Positions 54,619-63,877 of a DNA stretch of 64,000 nucleotides are shown here, piece after piece; the stretch's first letter is position 1, and each line of letters opens with the position of its first letter. Both the position numbers and the translations under genes were made by a program. The notes beneath the pieces were generated by a model. It saw nothing but the letters and a program-made list of their open reading frames with translations. It did no database searches and was not told the origin of the DNA. This DNA is from Brevibacterium permense (GTDB lineage Bacteria > Actinomycetota > Actinomycetes > Actinomycetales > Brevibacteriaceae): positions 22,285 through 86,284 of the forward strand of contig NZ_QYCP01000078.1 of the NCBI RefSeq assembly GCF_025506275.1. The letters are read 5' to 3'.

Positions 54619-55851
54619 GTGTTGAGCTCGCTGACCGACCCACAGGTCGAGAACCACCTCATCAGCGAAGAAGGTGAGGTCATCGTCGACGAAGTGCGAC
54701 GTCATCCGCTTGCTTTCGTCACTCCCACACTCATCATCCTCCTGGGACTCGCGCTCGCCGCCCTGTCTTTCACTGTTCCGCTCAAGTTCGCCACGGTCCC
54801 CCTGGGCATCGGCTGCCTCGTCATGCTCTTCGGGGTCTACCGCGCGCTCTTCGTGCACATGGACCGATTCGTCATCACGAACATGCGGGTGTTTCGGATA
54901 CACGGGATCTTCACGCAGCACAAGGCGACGATGCCGATGGCGCGAATCCTCGACATCTCCGTCCATAAACCGCTCTTGGGCCGGATTTTCCGCTACGGGC
55001 ACTTCGTCTTCGAATCTGCCGCCCAGGACCAGGGGCTGCGCGATATCAGATACGTCGGTCGACCCGATGAGCGGGACCTCACCATCCAGACGGTCATCCA
55101 GCGTTCCGGACTGCGGGCGACCATCAAGTCCTTCAATTCCAACGCCGATGACGATGATGACGACGACAGCACAGTCGACGACCTCCTGACCGATGACGAC
55201 CTCGCGGCTCTCGACTCCCAAGCCAAGAGCCGCGAGAGCGACGAGGAGAGCGAGCCCGTCTTCGGCAACGGCACCGAATCAACGGTCAACACCGAAGAGT
55301 GGAACACGATAGAGATCGACGCCAGCTACCGACATAGCGACTCCGAGGAGTTCAGAGTCGGCAGTGCGCTGCCAATTCTCGAGGACTCCGTCTCAGCAGC
55401 GGCAGGCGAATGGGAGCTGCGCTGGCCCGAACGCAACCGGATGCAGGCTGCCACGGAACTCATGCACGCCCACCGACGCCTCATCACCGATCTCGATGAG
55501 AAGCTGCGCCCCCTGGGGCTGTCCTACGCGCGGTACGAGATCCTCCTCCTTCTGTTCCTCGAGTCCAGTGGGGCCATCCCCCTCGTCGAACTCACCGACC
55601 GACTTCAGGTCGAAGCAAGCTCGTCGTTCCACTCAGTGAGGTGGCTCGAGGACAACGGCCTCATCAAGCGGAGTCTGGAACCCTGGGATGACGGAGAGGT
55701 TGTCGCCGAACTCACTCCGAAGGGGCGGACCTTGACCGACCGTGCCAGCCACCTCGTCGCCGACATCCGTTTCGGGCTCGGCACGATGTCCGCGTCCGAA
55801 TGCCGTCAGCTGACGGCTCTGCTGTCTAGGCAGCGTCGGGCCAGGGACTGA
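54619..55851 (+). CDS. Fusion of membrane PH-domain protein and MarR-like winged helix
   Basis: A single 410-residue frame. Residues 30-77 form two membrane helices. Residues about 80-170 are a bacterial PH domain (VHMDRFVITNMRVFRIHGIF, MPMARILDISVHKPLLGRI). Residues 175-260 are a very acidic linker with seven Asp in a row. Residues about 265-410 are a MarR winged helix (LDEKLRPLGLSYARYEILLL, RLQVEASSSFHSVRWLEDNG, LTPKGRTLTDRA). MarR proteins are normally soluble, and PH proteins of this type normally end before the linker. No stop or frameshift is visible at the join. It would be a membrane-tethered regulator. GTG at 54619 is the likely start, with a weak ribosome-binding site. Confidence 0.8.
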   Translation: MLSSLTDPQVENHLISEEGEVIVDEVRRHPLAFVTPTLIILLGLALAALSFTVPLKFATVPLGIGCLVMLFGVYRALFVHMDRFVITNMRVFRIHGIFTQHKATMPMARILDISVHKPLLGRIFRYGHFVFESAAQDQGLRDIRYVGRPDERDLTIQTVIQRSGLRATIKSFNSNADDDDDDDSTVDDLLTDDDLAALDSQAKSRESDEESEPVFGNGTESTVNTEEWNTIEIDASYRHSDSEEFRVGSALPILEDSVSAAAGEWELRWPERNRMQAATELMHAHRRLITDLDEKLRPLGLSYARYEILLLLFLESSGAIPLVELTDRLQVEASSSFHSVRWLEDNGLIKRSLEPWDDGEVVAELTPKGRTLTDRASHLVADIRFGLGTMSASECRQLTALLSRQRRARD

Positions 55852-55854
55852 GGC

Positions 55855-56427
55855 TCAGACCGCTCCGGACTCCGGTGCGCAGAGTCCGGTGCGTGTTCGG
55901 CGCTGATGCGCTTCCCGAGGATCCGCGCCGATCCAGTAGCGCCGTTTGGCCGGTTCGTCTCCGTTCGCACGCACGTCCTCGAGGACTCCGCCGCACCGTT
56001 CGATCACACTTGCCGAAGCAGTGTTCGTCTCATCGCACGTGACGAGCACGTTCTCGACTCCGGCCGATCGCAGACGTTCGACCGAACGTGACAGGATCTG
56101 CCGGGCGTATCCTCGGCGACGGAATTCCGGGGCGACCGCATATCCGACGTGCCCGCCGAGATCGAGCAGGAAGTCGTTGAGTTCGTATCGGATGGAGGTG
56201 CGACCGACAGGTCGACCGTCCACCGCGGCGACGAGGAATTCCGCGCGTACTCGCCCCGGTGGGAGATCGATACCGCGAGCCTCGCGCTCGTGGGTGGCGA
56301 TGATGTCGTCCCAGGTGCCCTCGGCTTGGAGGAATGCGAAGTCGTCGGCGCGCAGCTGCTCATGGAAGTCCCTCATCACCGCTTCATCGGCGGGAGCCAA
56401 GGGTCGCAGTTGGAGGATCTGGCTCAT
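55855..56427 (-). CDS. GNAT family N-acetyltransferase
   Basis: A 190-residue acetyltransferase: GGHVGYAVAPEFRRRGYARQIL is the acetyl-CoA pyrophosphate loop and NTASASVIERCGGVLED the C-terminal GNAT strand. The acceptor is unknown. ATG at 56427 has GGAGGAGC upstream and overlaps the flavoprotein stop (ATGA), so the two are coupled. The longer frame to 56832 is in another gene. Confidence 0.88.
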   Translation of the reverse strand: MSQILQLRPLAPADEAVMRDFHEQLRADDFAFLQAEGTWDDIIATHEREARGIDLPPGRVRAEFLVAAVDGRPVGRTSIRYELNDFLLDLGGHVGYAVAPEFRRRGYARQILSRSVERLRSAGVENVLVTCDETNTASASVIERCGGVLEDVRANGDEPAKRRYWIGADPREAHQRRTRTGLCAPESGAV

Positions 56428-57701
56428 CGTGCTCCTCCGAATGCCGGTTCCTCGCGTCTCGCGAACTCCGGGGCGTGTTCTGCGGTGATTCCCATGCCGA
56501 GGATACGCGCCGGCACCACGGTGAGCGCGGGGAAGGTCCTCAGCAGCCATTCCAACGGCGCCGGCGGGCGGACGTCGCCGCCGTGGTGGACGACGGGTTC
56601 GATCATCCGGTGGATGCCGCCCTGGAGCAGTTCGACTGCCTTCGTCGTCAACAGGCGTCTGCGCTGGACCCGTCGCAGCTGCCGTATCGGCACTTCGCCG
56701 GCGCGCAGCGAGTCGGCGAGCAGTCGAGCCGTGGCCATGCCGTCCTGGACGGCGAGGTTGACGCCGACTCCGCCGAGCGGACTCATCGCGTGCACCGCGT
56801 CGCCGATGCACAGCAGACCGTCGACGAACCACCTCGGTGCCTCGTTTCGACGCACGTCGAGCAGCTTCACCTCGTCCATCTCGATTCCTGCAGCATCCTC
56901 GGCGAGGGCGGGGAAGGTTCCGGCTACCGCGCTGCGGAGCGCCTCGACGCCCTCCGCTCGGAAGCGTGCGTCTTCTCCCTTCGGAATGAGCCGGGCGATC
57001 TGCACGTGCCCGTCCCGCGGAATGGCGACGAAGACGCTGCCGTCGTGTGAGCGGGGTGCCACGGAATCAGGGAACTCCGCCTCGGTGTCGATCCGGAACC
57101 ACCACACGTCGATCCCGGAATGAAGTTCGCGGACCGGCAGTCGCGCCTCCTCCCGCGCCTTCGACCAGCGACCGTCGGCGGCCACGACGAGTGGCGCCCG
57201 GAACTCGATCTCGCCGTCGACCCCGACCGCGCGGACGCCGATGACACGGTCGCCCTCCCAGATCAGGGACAGCATCTCTGTGCCCATCCGCAGGTCGAAT
57301 CCCGGTTCGTCCTCTCCCGCCTCGGCGAGCAGGTTGAGGAAGTCCCACTGCGGTGCGATGGTCATGAAAGGGTGCGCGGTGTTCAGCCGCGACAGGTCGC
57401 CGAGGACGAAATCCTCGCCCTTCCGATCCTGGAGGCTGATATTGCTCACTCGACGGTGGGTGATGCGGGCGAACCGATGGTAGAGGCCCAACTCGTCGAG
57501 GAGGCGCAGAGTGGACGGGTGGATGGTATCGCCGCGGAAGTCGCGGAAGAAGTCCTCGTGCTTCTCGAGAACGACGACTCTCACCCCGCCACGGGCGAGC
57601 AGCAGGCCGGCCACGATTCCGGCAGGGCCGCCTCCGCTGATGATGCAGCCGAAATGCTCGATGTCGTGTCGGGCGGCGTGTGTGCTGTCGGTGTCGGCCA
57701 T
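56424..57701 (-). CDS. FAD-dependent monooxygenase (PHBH fold)
   Basis: A 425-residue aromatic hydroxylase-like flavoprotein. N-terminal FAD motif CIISGGGPAGIVAGLLLARGG, middle LVVAADGRWSKAREEA (DG motif) and C-terminal LCIGDAVHAMSPLGGVGVNLA (GD motif) are all present. It should hydroxylate or oxidise a small molecule with NAD(P)H and O2. It is coupled to the acetyltransferase gene, suggesting a shared small-molecule modification or detoxification role (inferred). Confidence 0.88.
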   Translation of the reverse strand: MADTDSTHAARHDIEHFGCIISGGGPAGIVAGLLLARGGVRVVVLEKHEDFFRDFRGDTIHPSTLRLLDELGLYHRFARITHRRVSNISLQDRKGEDFVLGDLSRLNTAHPFMTIAPQWDFLNLLAEAGEDEPGFDLRMGTEMLSLIWEGDRVIGVRAVGVDGEIEFRAPLVVAADGRWSKAREEARLPVRELHSGIDVWWFRIDTEAEFPDSVAPRSHDGSVFVAIPRDGHVQIARLIPKGEDARFRAEGVEALRSAVAGTFPALAEDAAGIEMDEVKLLDVRRNEAPRWFVDGLLCIGDAVHAMSPLGGVGVNLAVQDGMATARLLADSLRAGEVPIRQLRRVQRRRLLTTKAVELLQGGIHRMIEPVVHHGGDVRPPAPLEWLLRTFPALTVVPARILGMGITAEHAPEFARREEPAFGGAR

Positions 57702-57857
57702 GACACTCTCCTCGGCTGGGCGGCACTGCGGCTCCGGGAACCGGCGGCACAGTTGACTCTGTGAACGCTGGCGCTCAGTTCCCAGCGTAGACCTCGAACC
57801 GGGCGACGGAAATGGGGAACGTGATCCGGCCAGTCGGCTGACTGCCTCAGCGACGGG

Positions 57858-59630
57858 TCAGTTGGAGCGTCCGCCGGCCATCTTCTCCGTGACGTCGAAG
57901 CGTTCGCGGTAGCGGCCGGTGAGCAGGCACCACTGCGAGTACAGCGCGGTCGAGGAATTGAACACGAGCAGGGTGAGCGGATAGAGCAGCCACTGCAGCC
58001 ACATCGTCACGCGGCGTTCGCGCGGAACGTGGATCGGCCGAGGCGGCAGCAGCGCATTGAACACGACGATCGAGACGATGAGACCGATCATGCCGATCTG
58101 CTGAACGATGCCCACGGTCATCGGCATGCGCTCCACCAACGAGGAGGCCTGCCCCGTCTGCGTGGCCACGACGAAGGGGATCCAGCCGCCGATGGCGATG
58201 ATGATCGAGATCGAAGCGAGGCTGACATGCCCCTCGAGCAGGGAGAAGAACCGGAGCACGCCTGGCCAGAACGGCGCGCGGGCAGCGGGAGCGAACACGC
58301 GCACCCCGACATAGGGAACGTCGGAGGCACCGTAGGACCAGCGACTGAGCTGTTTGAACTGGGCGATCATGGTGGCCCTGAACGTCCCCGCCTGCACAGC
58401 GTCCTGGAAGATCGGGACGTGGATGGGCACGACTCGGTAGTCCCCGTCGAAGTGGAACCAGCTGCGCCAGTACTGGTGACCGTCCTCGACGATGGTCCGC
58501 TTCGACCAGAAGCCCATCTCGACCAAAGCCGTCAGCGGCTGCGCATGGGAGGCGAAGTTGCGCAGCGCCAACCGCCGGACGGTGGTCGTGAGGTTCCAGA
58601 AGCAGTTCGCGCTGGCGACCACTCGCGACGGAGCGGGCACGTCCCAGATGTTAGTGATGTAGAGGCTGATCGGCTGGAACGACAGACGCTCCCGGTCCGG
58701 CGCGGTCGCATATTCGTAGGCGACACAGTCGAAGTAGGACTCGTGCGGAATGTTGTCGCAGTCGAGGCTCGTGACGATCACCCGACGCGGGTCGATGGCC
58801 TCGTCACGCACCCATTCGGCCAGGCGGTGACCGGCGTACGTGATGTTCGCTCCCTTGCCGGCGATCTCGTCGGGCAATCCGGCTGGATGTTCGACGAGGA
58901 CGAAGGCCCCGAAGCGGTGGCCGTACTCGGCTTCGAGGCGGCGAGCCGTCTCGGCCATCGCAGGTCCGCCGCGTTCCTCATAAGCGAAGAAGACGAGGAG
59001 CTGTTCGGGCTTCGTCGAGGTGTGCAGCAGGGTGCGGATGGTGTCAGCAATGACCGGATAGGGCTCGTTGAACGCGGCCACGACGACCGCGTGGAGCAGG
59101 GTCGATGGACGCATGATCGAGGTCGGATCGGCGCTGACTTTCGCGACGAGGGCAGCATGGTCGGCAGCACAGAACCCGCCCCGAGGATGAGACAAGGAAG
59201 GGCGACCGTCCAGGGCCCGCTCGAGATCGGTCAGGCGTGCCGCCCAGTCGACGCGAGCGCTGCGTCGGTAGCGAAGGAACCCGCGGGCGACGTCGATCGC
59301 GCCGAACATGGCGCGGACGAACATCAGCCCGACGATCGAAAGCACATAGACCGCTCCGAGCATTGCGTCGACGAAGGGGAGGACGAACACGAGCCCGACC
59401 GCGGTGAAGCTGATCGCCGCCGGCAGGGCTTCGAAGAAGCGATACAGCCGGGTACGCGGGCCCATCGGCAGCTCGAGGTCGGTGGGCGGTGGTGCTGCGA
59501 CCGGCTCGAATGCGACGGCTCCCCCGCCGGTGGTCCGAGGACCGGGTGGTGACGGCCGGAGCGGTTGAGGAAGTGGGTGGCCCGATGTCGGCGATTCGAC
59601 GGAGGTGACTGGTTGGCGGTTCGCTCTCAC
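57858..59630 (-). CDS. Membrane glycosyltransferase, family 2 (cellulose synthase-like)
   Basis: A 590-residue membrane glycosyltransferase. Two N-terminal helices, then the GT-A domain with VVVAAFNEPYPVIADTIRTLL, the DxD-type TSLDCDN, TIVEDGHQYWRSW and QLSRW, which fits the ED and QxxRW motifs of processive or inverting GT2 enzymes. At least four C-terminal helices follow. GTG at 59630 is chosen (AGGA upstream, and the divergent gene starts at 59781); a frame to 60089 would overlap it. No other polysaccharide genes are adjacent, so the product is unknown. Confidence 0.87.
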   Translation of the reverse strand: MRANRQPVTSVESPTSGHPLPQPLRPSPPGPRTTGGGAVAFEPVAAPPPTDLELPMGPRTRLYRFFEALPAAISFTAVGLVFVLPFVDAMLGAVYVLSIVGLMFVRAMFGAIDVARGFLRYRRSARVDWAARLTDLERALDGRPSLSHPRGGFCAADHAALVAKVSADPTSIMRPSTLLHAVVVAAFNEPYPVIADTIRTLLHTSTKPEQLLVFFAYEERGGPAMAETARRLEAEYGHRFGAFVLVEHPAGLPDEIAGKGANITYAGHRLAEWVRDEAIDPRRVIVTSLDCDNIPHESYFDCVAYEYATAPDRERLSFQPISLYITNIWDVPAPSRVVASANCFWNLTTTVRRLALRNFASHAQPLTALVEMGFWSKRTIVEDGHQYWRSWFHFDGDYRVVPIHVPIFQDAVQAGTFRATMIAQFKQLSRWSYGASDVPYVGVRVFAPAARAPFWPGVLRFFSLLEGHVSLASISIIIAIGGWIPFVVATQTGQASSLVERMPMTVGIVQQIGMIGLIVSIVVFNALLPPRPIHVPRERRVTMWLQWLLYPLTLLVFNSSTALYSQWCLLTGRYRERFDVTEKMAGGRSN

Positions 59631-59780
59631 TCTCTCGATCCTGGGTGCCCCGGCTGTACAGCGGTTTGTCGGCAGGTGCAGGTCAGGTGAATATTTCGTG
59701 CCGGCGACCGGGGCTCCAGCATGTGCTGTGAATGGTCGTCGGCCAGGAGAACGATCGGCACTCAGGGGTAGAGTCGATTC

Positions 59781-60287
59781 ATGACACTTGCAGTCCGCCC
59801 CGCAGCCATTGCCGACGTCGCCGGAATGGCGCGCGTCCACGTCGACACTTGGAGTGAGACCTACCGCGGGATCATGCCCGACGAACTCCTCGATGCTCCC
59901 GACCTCATCGATCGACGCCGACAGATGTGGACGCAGATCCTCGCCGAGGCGGCTCCATCGAAGTTCACCTGCGCCGTCGCCGAATCCGACGGTGAGATCG
60001 TCGGCATCGCCATGTCCGGACCGCCGGAAACCGACGGAAGCGTCGAAGACCGGCACCTCTACGTTCTCTACGCCTATCGATCCATGCACGGCACCGGCGC
60101 CGGCCAGGACCTCTTCGACGCCGTCATCGATCCGTCCGTGACGACTGCGCTGTGGGTGGCGGATCCGAATCCCCGTGCCCAGGCGTTCTACTCAAAGAAC
60201 GGGTTCGTCGCCGACGGCACGGTCAAGACCGACGAGTACGACGGGGTGCGCGAGGTGCGGATGGTGCGGCAGGCCAGGGGCGACTGA
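59781..60287 (+). CDS. GNAT family N-acetyltransferase
   Basis: A 168-residue acetyltransferase with RVHVDTWSETYRGIMPDELL at the start (typical of this GNAT subgroup), LYVLYAYRSMHGTGAGQDL (acetyl-CoA loop) and NPRAQAFYSKNGFVADG near the end. The substrate is unknown. It ends 7 nt before the convergent sugar-kinase gene. The 150-nt upstream gap holds no gene. Confidence 0.88.
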   Translation: MTLAVRPAAIADVAGMARVHVDTWSETYRGIMPDELLDAPDLIDRRRQMWTQILAEAAPSKFTCAVAESDGEIVGIAMSGPPETDGSVEDRHLYVLYAYRSMHGTGAGQDLFDAVIDPSVTTALWVADPNPRAQAFYSKNGFVADGTVKTDEYDGVREVRMVRQARGD

Positions 60288-60294
60288 CGCCCGA

Positions 60295-61326
60295 TCAGGC
60301 CCAGAGGACCTTATCCTGTGCGCCCAGTGTCCCACCGGCACCGAGGTGACCGAGCGTGAGTGCCCCCTCGAGCGGACCGCCGGCGGGCTCGACGATGGTG
60401 ATGGTCGGATCCAGTCGTGCGGCTTCGGTGCGGAATCCCTCGACGAGGCGGCTCCCCGCGGCCGCAACTCCGCCGGTGACTGCGATGCGCGCGGGCTTAC
60501 CCGTGGCTCGCGCTCGAGCGGCGACGGCGCTGCGGGCCGCTTCCTGTCCAGCTTCGCGGAGCAGGTCGGCAGATGCTGTGTCGCCGGTTCGAGCAGTCTC
60601 GGCGATGTCGACGGCGAATTCGGCGAGGAGTCCGGCCCGGTCGCTGCGGGTATAGAACTGACCCGGCCACGAGTCGGGTGGGCCGAATCGTCTGGTTGCC
60701 GTCTCGAGCAAAGCACGGCCGTGTTCGTCGATTCCGTCGTGAGTGCGCAAAGCGCGTTCGAGACCATGACGTCCCAGCCATGCTCCTCCCCCGCGATCGC
60801 CGAAGAGGTGTCCCCAGCCATCGGCTCGTGACCATTCGGCTGACCAGTGGCCGGCATCGTCCGGACCCGGATGGGCGATGGCGATCGCTCCAGTGCCGAG
60901 CACGGTGATCGCTCCTCCGGTACCGCCCAGCGCACCGAGGTGGGCGGTGACAGCATCGATGGCCGCGACGGCCGGCCCTCCGAACTCGGCTGAGATCTCG
61001 GCGAGCGCCTCGGCTGGATCGGCGGCGAGGGAAGCGATTCCAGTGGCACCGACGCCGATGCCGCTGACCTCAGAGAAACGGTCCGACCAGGTATCGGCGG
61101 CCGACTCCACGAGTTCTCGGAGGACATGCAGGACGTTGCTGCCGTTCGGCCCGATCTCGATGCGTGGGCCGGAGATCTTGTCAAGGACACGTGGGGCGGA
61201 GTCCGCACCGGCGGCGGCGCACGTTCCGCTGGCGGCATTGCCCCGCTGGTCAGATACGTCGCCAACGTCACCGAGCGCGGCACGGCTGCCGGTGCCGCCG
61301 ATATCGATGCCGAGGATCAGGCTCAT
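60295..61326 (-). CDS. N-acetyl-hexosamine kinase-like protein (BadF/BcrA ATPase family)
   Basis: A 343-residue ASKHA-fold kinase: phosphate-1 motif LGIDIGGTGSRAAL, GVGATGIASLA, TVLGTGAIAIA, GDRGGGAWLGRHGL (typical of GlcNAc-kinase-like proteins) and adenosine motif RIAVTGGVAAAG. In an operon with murQ (4-nt overlap), it probably phosphorylates imported MurNAc or GlcNAc at C6 before MurQ acts. The substrate is inferred from context. Confidence 0.88.
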   Translation of the reverse strand: MSLILGIDIGGTGSRAALGDVGDVSDQRGNAASGTCAAAGADSAPRVLDKISGPRIEIGPNGSNVLHVLRELVESAADTWSDRFSEVSGIGVGATGIASLAADPAEALAEISAEFGGPAVAAIDAVTAHLGALGGTGGAITVLGTGAIAIAHPGPDDAGHWSAEWSRADGWGHLFGDRGGGAWLGRHGLERALRTHDGIDEHGRALLETATRRFGPPDSWPGQFYTRSDRAGLLAEFAVDIAETARTGDTASADLLREAGQEAARSAVAARARATGKPARIAVTGGVAAAGSRLVEGFRTEAARLDPTITIVEPAGGPLEGALTLGHLGAGGTLGAQDKVLWA

Positions 61327-62372
61327 GCGCCCACGGTACCCGGCCCAGGGGTGTCCTGGCCGGAATCTTCCGGTCCGGAGCCGGCTCCAACATCGGACGA
61401 TGCGCCCACCCGGACAAGCTCGGCGATCGCGGCCCTGACCGATCCGTCATGGGACTCAAGGGTCGACGCAGCCAGGGCGGGGGCCGCCTCGGTGAAGGAG
61501 ACGACGATGGCGATCTTGAGATCGCCATTGCAGCGCTCGAGCAGGGCTCGCGCGTCGGCGTCTCCCAGGTCGGCGGCCTCGCGGAGGATGCGCACAGTGC
61601 GTTCGCGCAGCTTCGCGTTCGTCGCGACGACGGAGACCATGAGGTTGTCCCAGGTCCGGCCGAGAGCGACCATGAGTGCGGTCGAGAAACCGTTGAGGGT
61701 GAGCTTCTGGGCGGTGCCGGCCTTGAGCCTGGTCGATCCGGTGATCACCTCGGGGCCGGTGTCGAGCACGATGTGGTCATCGGCCTTGTCGGCCAGCGAG
61801 GCGTGCGGGTTGTTCGAGATGAGCACAGCGTGAGCGCCGTTGGCTCGCGCCGCGTCGAGCGCCCCGCCGACGTACGGGGTCGACCCGCTCGCGGCGATGC
61901 CGATGGCCACGTCGTCAGGTCCGAGCTCGGCACCGGCCGCGGACCCGTCGGTCCCAGAGTCCTCGGCGTTCTCCACCGCATTGACCAGTGCCGCCTGACC
62001 GCCGGCGATATGACCGATGACCCGCCCTGGTTCGAGATTGAATGTCGGCAGGAGCTCGCTCGCATCGAGGACGCCCAACCTCCCCGAGGTACCTGCGCCG
62101 AAGTAGTGGACTCGGCCGCCTCGGCGCATGCGGTCAGCGGCAATGTCGACGAGTTCGGCCAGCTGCGGCAGGGCCGCGGCGACCGCATCGATGACGGCGT
62201 GGTCTTCGGCGTTGAGGACCCGCAAGACTCCAAGCGTGTCGAGGCCGTCGAGTCCGGAGCTCGCCGGATTGCGCTGCTCGGTCGGGGACAGCGGCCGTCC
62301 AGCCGACGTCGGAAGGGTCGGTTCCGACGTCGGTGAGGTCGGGTGGGCTGAGCCCGGCTGGGAGGAGGTCAT
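61323..62372 (-). CDS. murQ: N-acetylmuramic acid 6-phosphate etherase
   Basis: A 349-residue SIS-domain lyase that removes D-lactate from MurNAc-6-phosphate to give GlcNAc-6-phosphate. Diagnostic blocks are GGRVHYFGAGTSGRLGVLDASE, IAGGQAALVNAVENAEDS, GIAASGSTPYVGGALDAA, SLADKADDHIVLDTGPEVITGSTRL and KAGTAQKLTLNGFSTA. The start overlaps the symporter stop by 4 nt, and its own stop overlaps the kinase start. The N- and C-terminal ends carry polar Ser/Pro/Gly extensions. Confidence 0.94.
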   Translation of the reverse strand: MTSSQPGSAHPTSPTSEPTLPTSAGRPLSPTEQRNPASSGLDGLDTLGVLRVLNAEDHAVIDAVAAALPQLAELVDIAADRMRRGGRVHYFGAGTSGRLGVLDASELLPTFNLEPGRVIGHIAGGQAALVNAVENAEDSGTDGSAAGAELGPDDVAIGIAASGSTPYVGGALDAARANGAHAVLISNNPHASLADKADDHIVLDTGPEVITGSTRLKAGTAQKLTLNGFSTALMVALGRTWDNLMVSVVATNAKLRERTVRILREAADLGDADARALLERCNGDLKIAIVVSFTEAAPALAASTLESHDGSVRAAIAELVRVGASSDVGAGSGPEDSGQDTPGPGTVGA

Positions 62373-63877
62373 GGACGGGGGCTTCCTTCCACCTCGGCGA
62401 TGGTGGGCTCTTCGACTTTGGTCTTGTGGCGCAGACCGAGCAGGCCGCCGACGATGAAGGTGACGATGACGCCGAGCAGCGGGTACCACTGCCACGCCAC
62501 CCACACTTCGCCGGTGACGTACTTCTCCATGACGAAGAAGAACGCGTTGACGGCCACAGCCAGGGCGAAGGCGATGTTCGCGTCGACGGCACGGGCCCGC
62601 TTGTTGACGATGCCGAAGACGAATGCACCGAGCAGACCGCCGTACGTGATGCCGGCGATGCCGAGCGCCAGGATGACGATGTTGCCGGAGTCGGATTCGA
62701 AGACCGTTGCGGGCAGGATGAACGCGATGCCCCAGCCGATCGTCGCCCAGCGGCCGACCCTGAAACCCTGTTCGTCGGTCATCGGGGTGCGCTTGAGCTT
62801 CGCGTAGACGTCGTTGACGGTCGACGACGACAGGGCCGACAGCGACGAGGACAGCGTCGACATCGCGGCGGCGAGGATGCCGGCCAGCAGCAGTCCGGAG
62901 ATTCCCGTGGGCAGTCCTTCGATGATGAACAGCGGGAAGATCTCGTCGTCGCGGGTTAGGCCGAGGTCGGCAGGCAGCGCGTGATCGTAGTAGGCCCACA
63001 GGGCCAGGCCGACGGCGAGGAAGATCGCGAACTGGACGACCACGACGAATCCGGAGGTGATGAGGGCCTTCTGCGCCTCGAGTTTCGACCGGCACGACAG
63101 CAGGCGCTGGACGATGAGCTGATCGGAACCGTGGGAGGCCATCGCGAACACGGCACCGCCGAGAACCGACGGGATGAACGAGGTGTCCGCGGAGATCGGA
63201 TTGCCCTCGAAGACGAAGATGTTCGTCTTTCCGGCCTCGACCGCCTCGGCGAGCCATCCGCCGCCGATCGATGCGGAGATGATGATGATCGCGAGGATCC
63301 CGCCGAGGACGTAGAGGATCATCTGTGCGACATCGACCCAGATGACGGCCTTGATGCCGCCGATGAACGTGTACACGATCGTGACGAGCGAGAGGACGAC
63401 GATGATGACGAAGTAGTTCGTGTGGATGCCGAGCCCGTCGAGGATGACCTTGAGCGGGATGGCCGCGGCGAGCACGCGGATGCCGTCGGCGAGCAGTCGG
63501 GTGAAGAGGAAGGTCACGCCGGCCGTGGTCTGCGTCGACTGGCCGAAGCGCTTGCCCAGGTAGGCGTACGCGGTGATCATCTCACCGTCGTAGTAGCGCG
63601 GCAGCATGAAGTAGGCGACGATGACGCGGCCGAGGATGTAGCCGAGTCCGAGCTGCAGGTAGTTGAGGTCGCCGAGGTAGCTCATGACGGGGATGCCGAT
63701 GACGGTGAGCGCGCTCGTCTCGGTGGCGACGACGGACAGGCAGACGGCCCACCACGGCAGGTCGCGCCCGCCGAGGAAGTAGCCCTTGAGGCTGCTCTGC
63801 TTGCCGCTCAGTGCCAGTCCCAGCCACGCCGTTGCGACGAGATAGGCGATGATCACCAGGAGGTCGATGATCTGCAT
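62369..63877 (-). CDS. Sodium:solute symporter (SSS family)
   Basis: A 502-residue symporter with about 13 helices. It has the family traits GYFLGGRDLPWWAVCLSVVATETSALT (split motif), FTRLLADGIRVLAAAIPL and GISGLLLAGILAAAMSTLSS (Na+ site). AAGGAGAG precedes the ATG at 63877. First in an operon with murQ and a kinase, so MurNAc or a related amino sugar is the likely substrate (inferred), taken up without a phosphotransferase. Confidence 0.92.
   Translation of the reverse strand: MQIIDLLVIIAYLVATAWLGLALSGKQSSLKGYFLGGRDLPWWAVCLSVVATETSALTVIGIPVMSYLGDLNYLQLGLGYILGRVIVAYFMLPRYYDGEMITAYAYLGKRFGQSTQTTAGVTFLFTRLLADGIRVLAAAIPLKVILDGLGIHTNYFVIIVVLSLVTIVYTFIGGIKAVIWVDVAQMILYVLGGILAIIIISASIGGGWLAEAVEAGKTNIFVFEGNPISADTSFIPSVLGGAVFAMASHGSDQLIVQRLLSCRSKLEAQKALITSGFVVVVQFAIFLAVGLALWAYYDHALPADLGLTRDDEIFPLFIIEGLPTGISGLLLAGILAAAMSTLSSSLSALSSSTVNDVYAKLKRTPMTDEQGFRVGRWATIGWGIAFILPATVFESDSGNIVILALGIAGITYGGLLGAFVFGIVNKRARAVDANIAFALAVAVNAFFFVMEKYVTGEVWVAWQWYPLLGVIVTFIVGGLLGLRHKTKVEEPTIAEVEGSPRP

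Noticed and set aside
54619..55851. Two separate genes (PH protein and MarR) wrongly read as one
   Set aside because: No stop, no in-frame start with a ribosome-binding site at the MarR boundary, and the linker is continuous. Kept as one gene, though a sequencing error cannot be excluded.
58029..59552. 507-residue plus-strand frame opposite the glycosyltransferase
   Set aside because: Arg/Asp/His-rich and without domains; the GT2 reading on the minus strand is secure.
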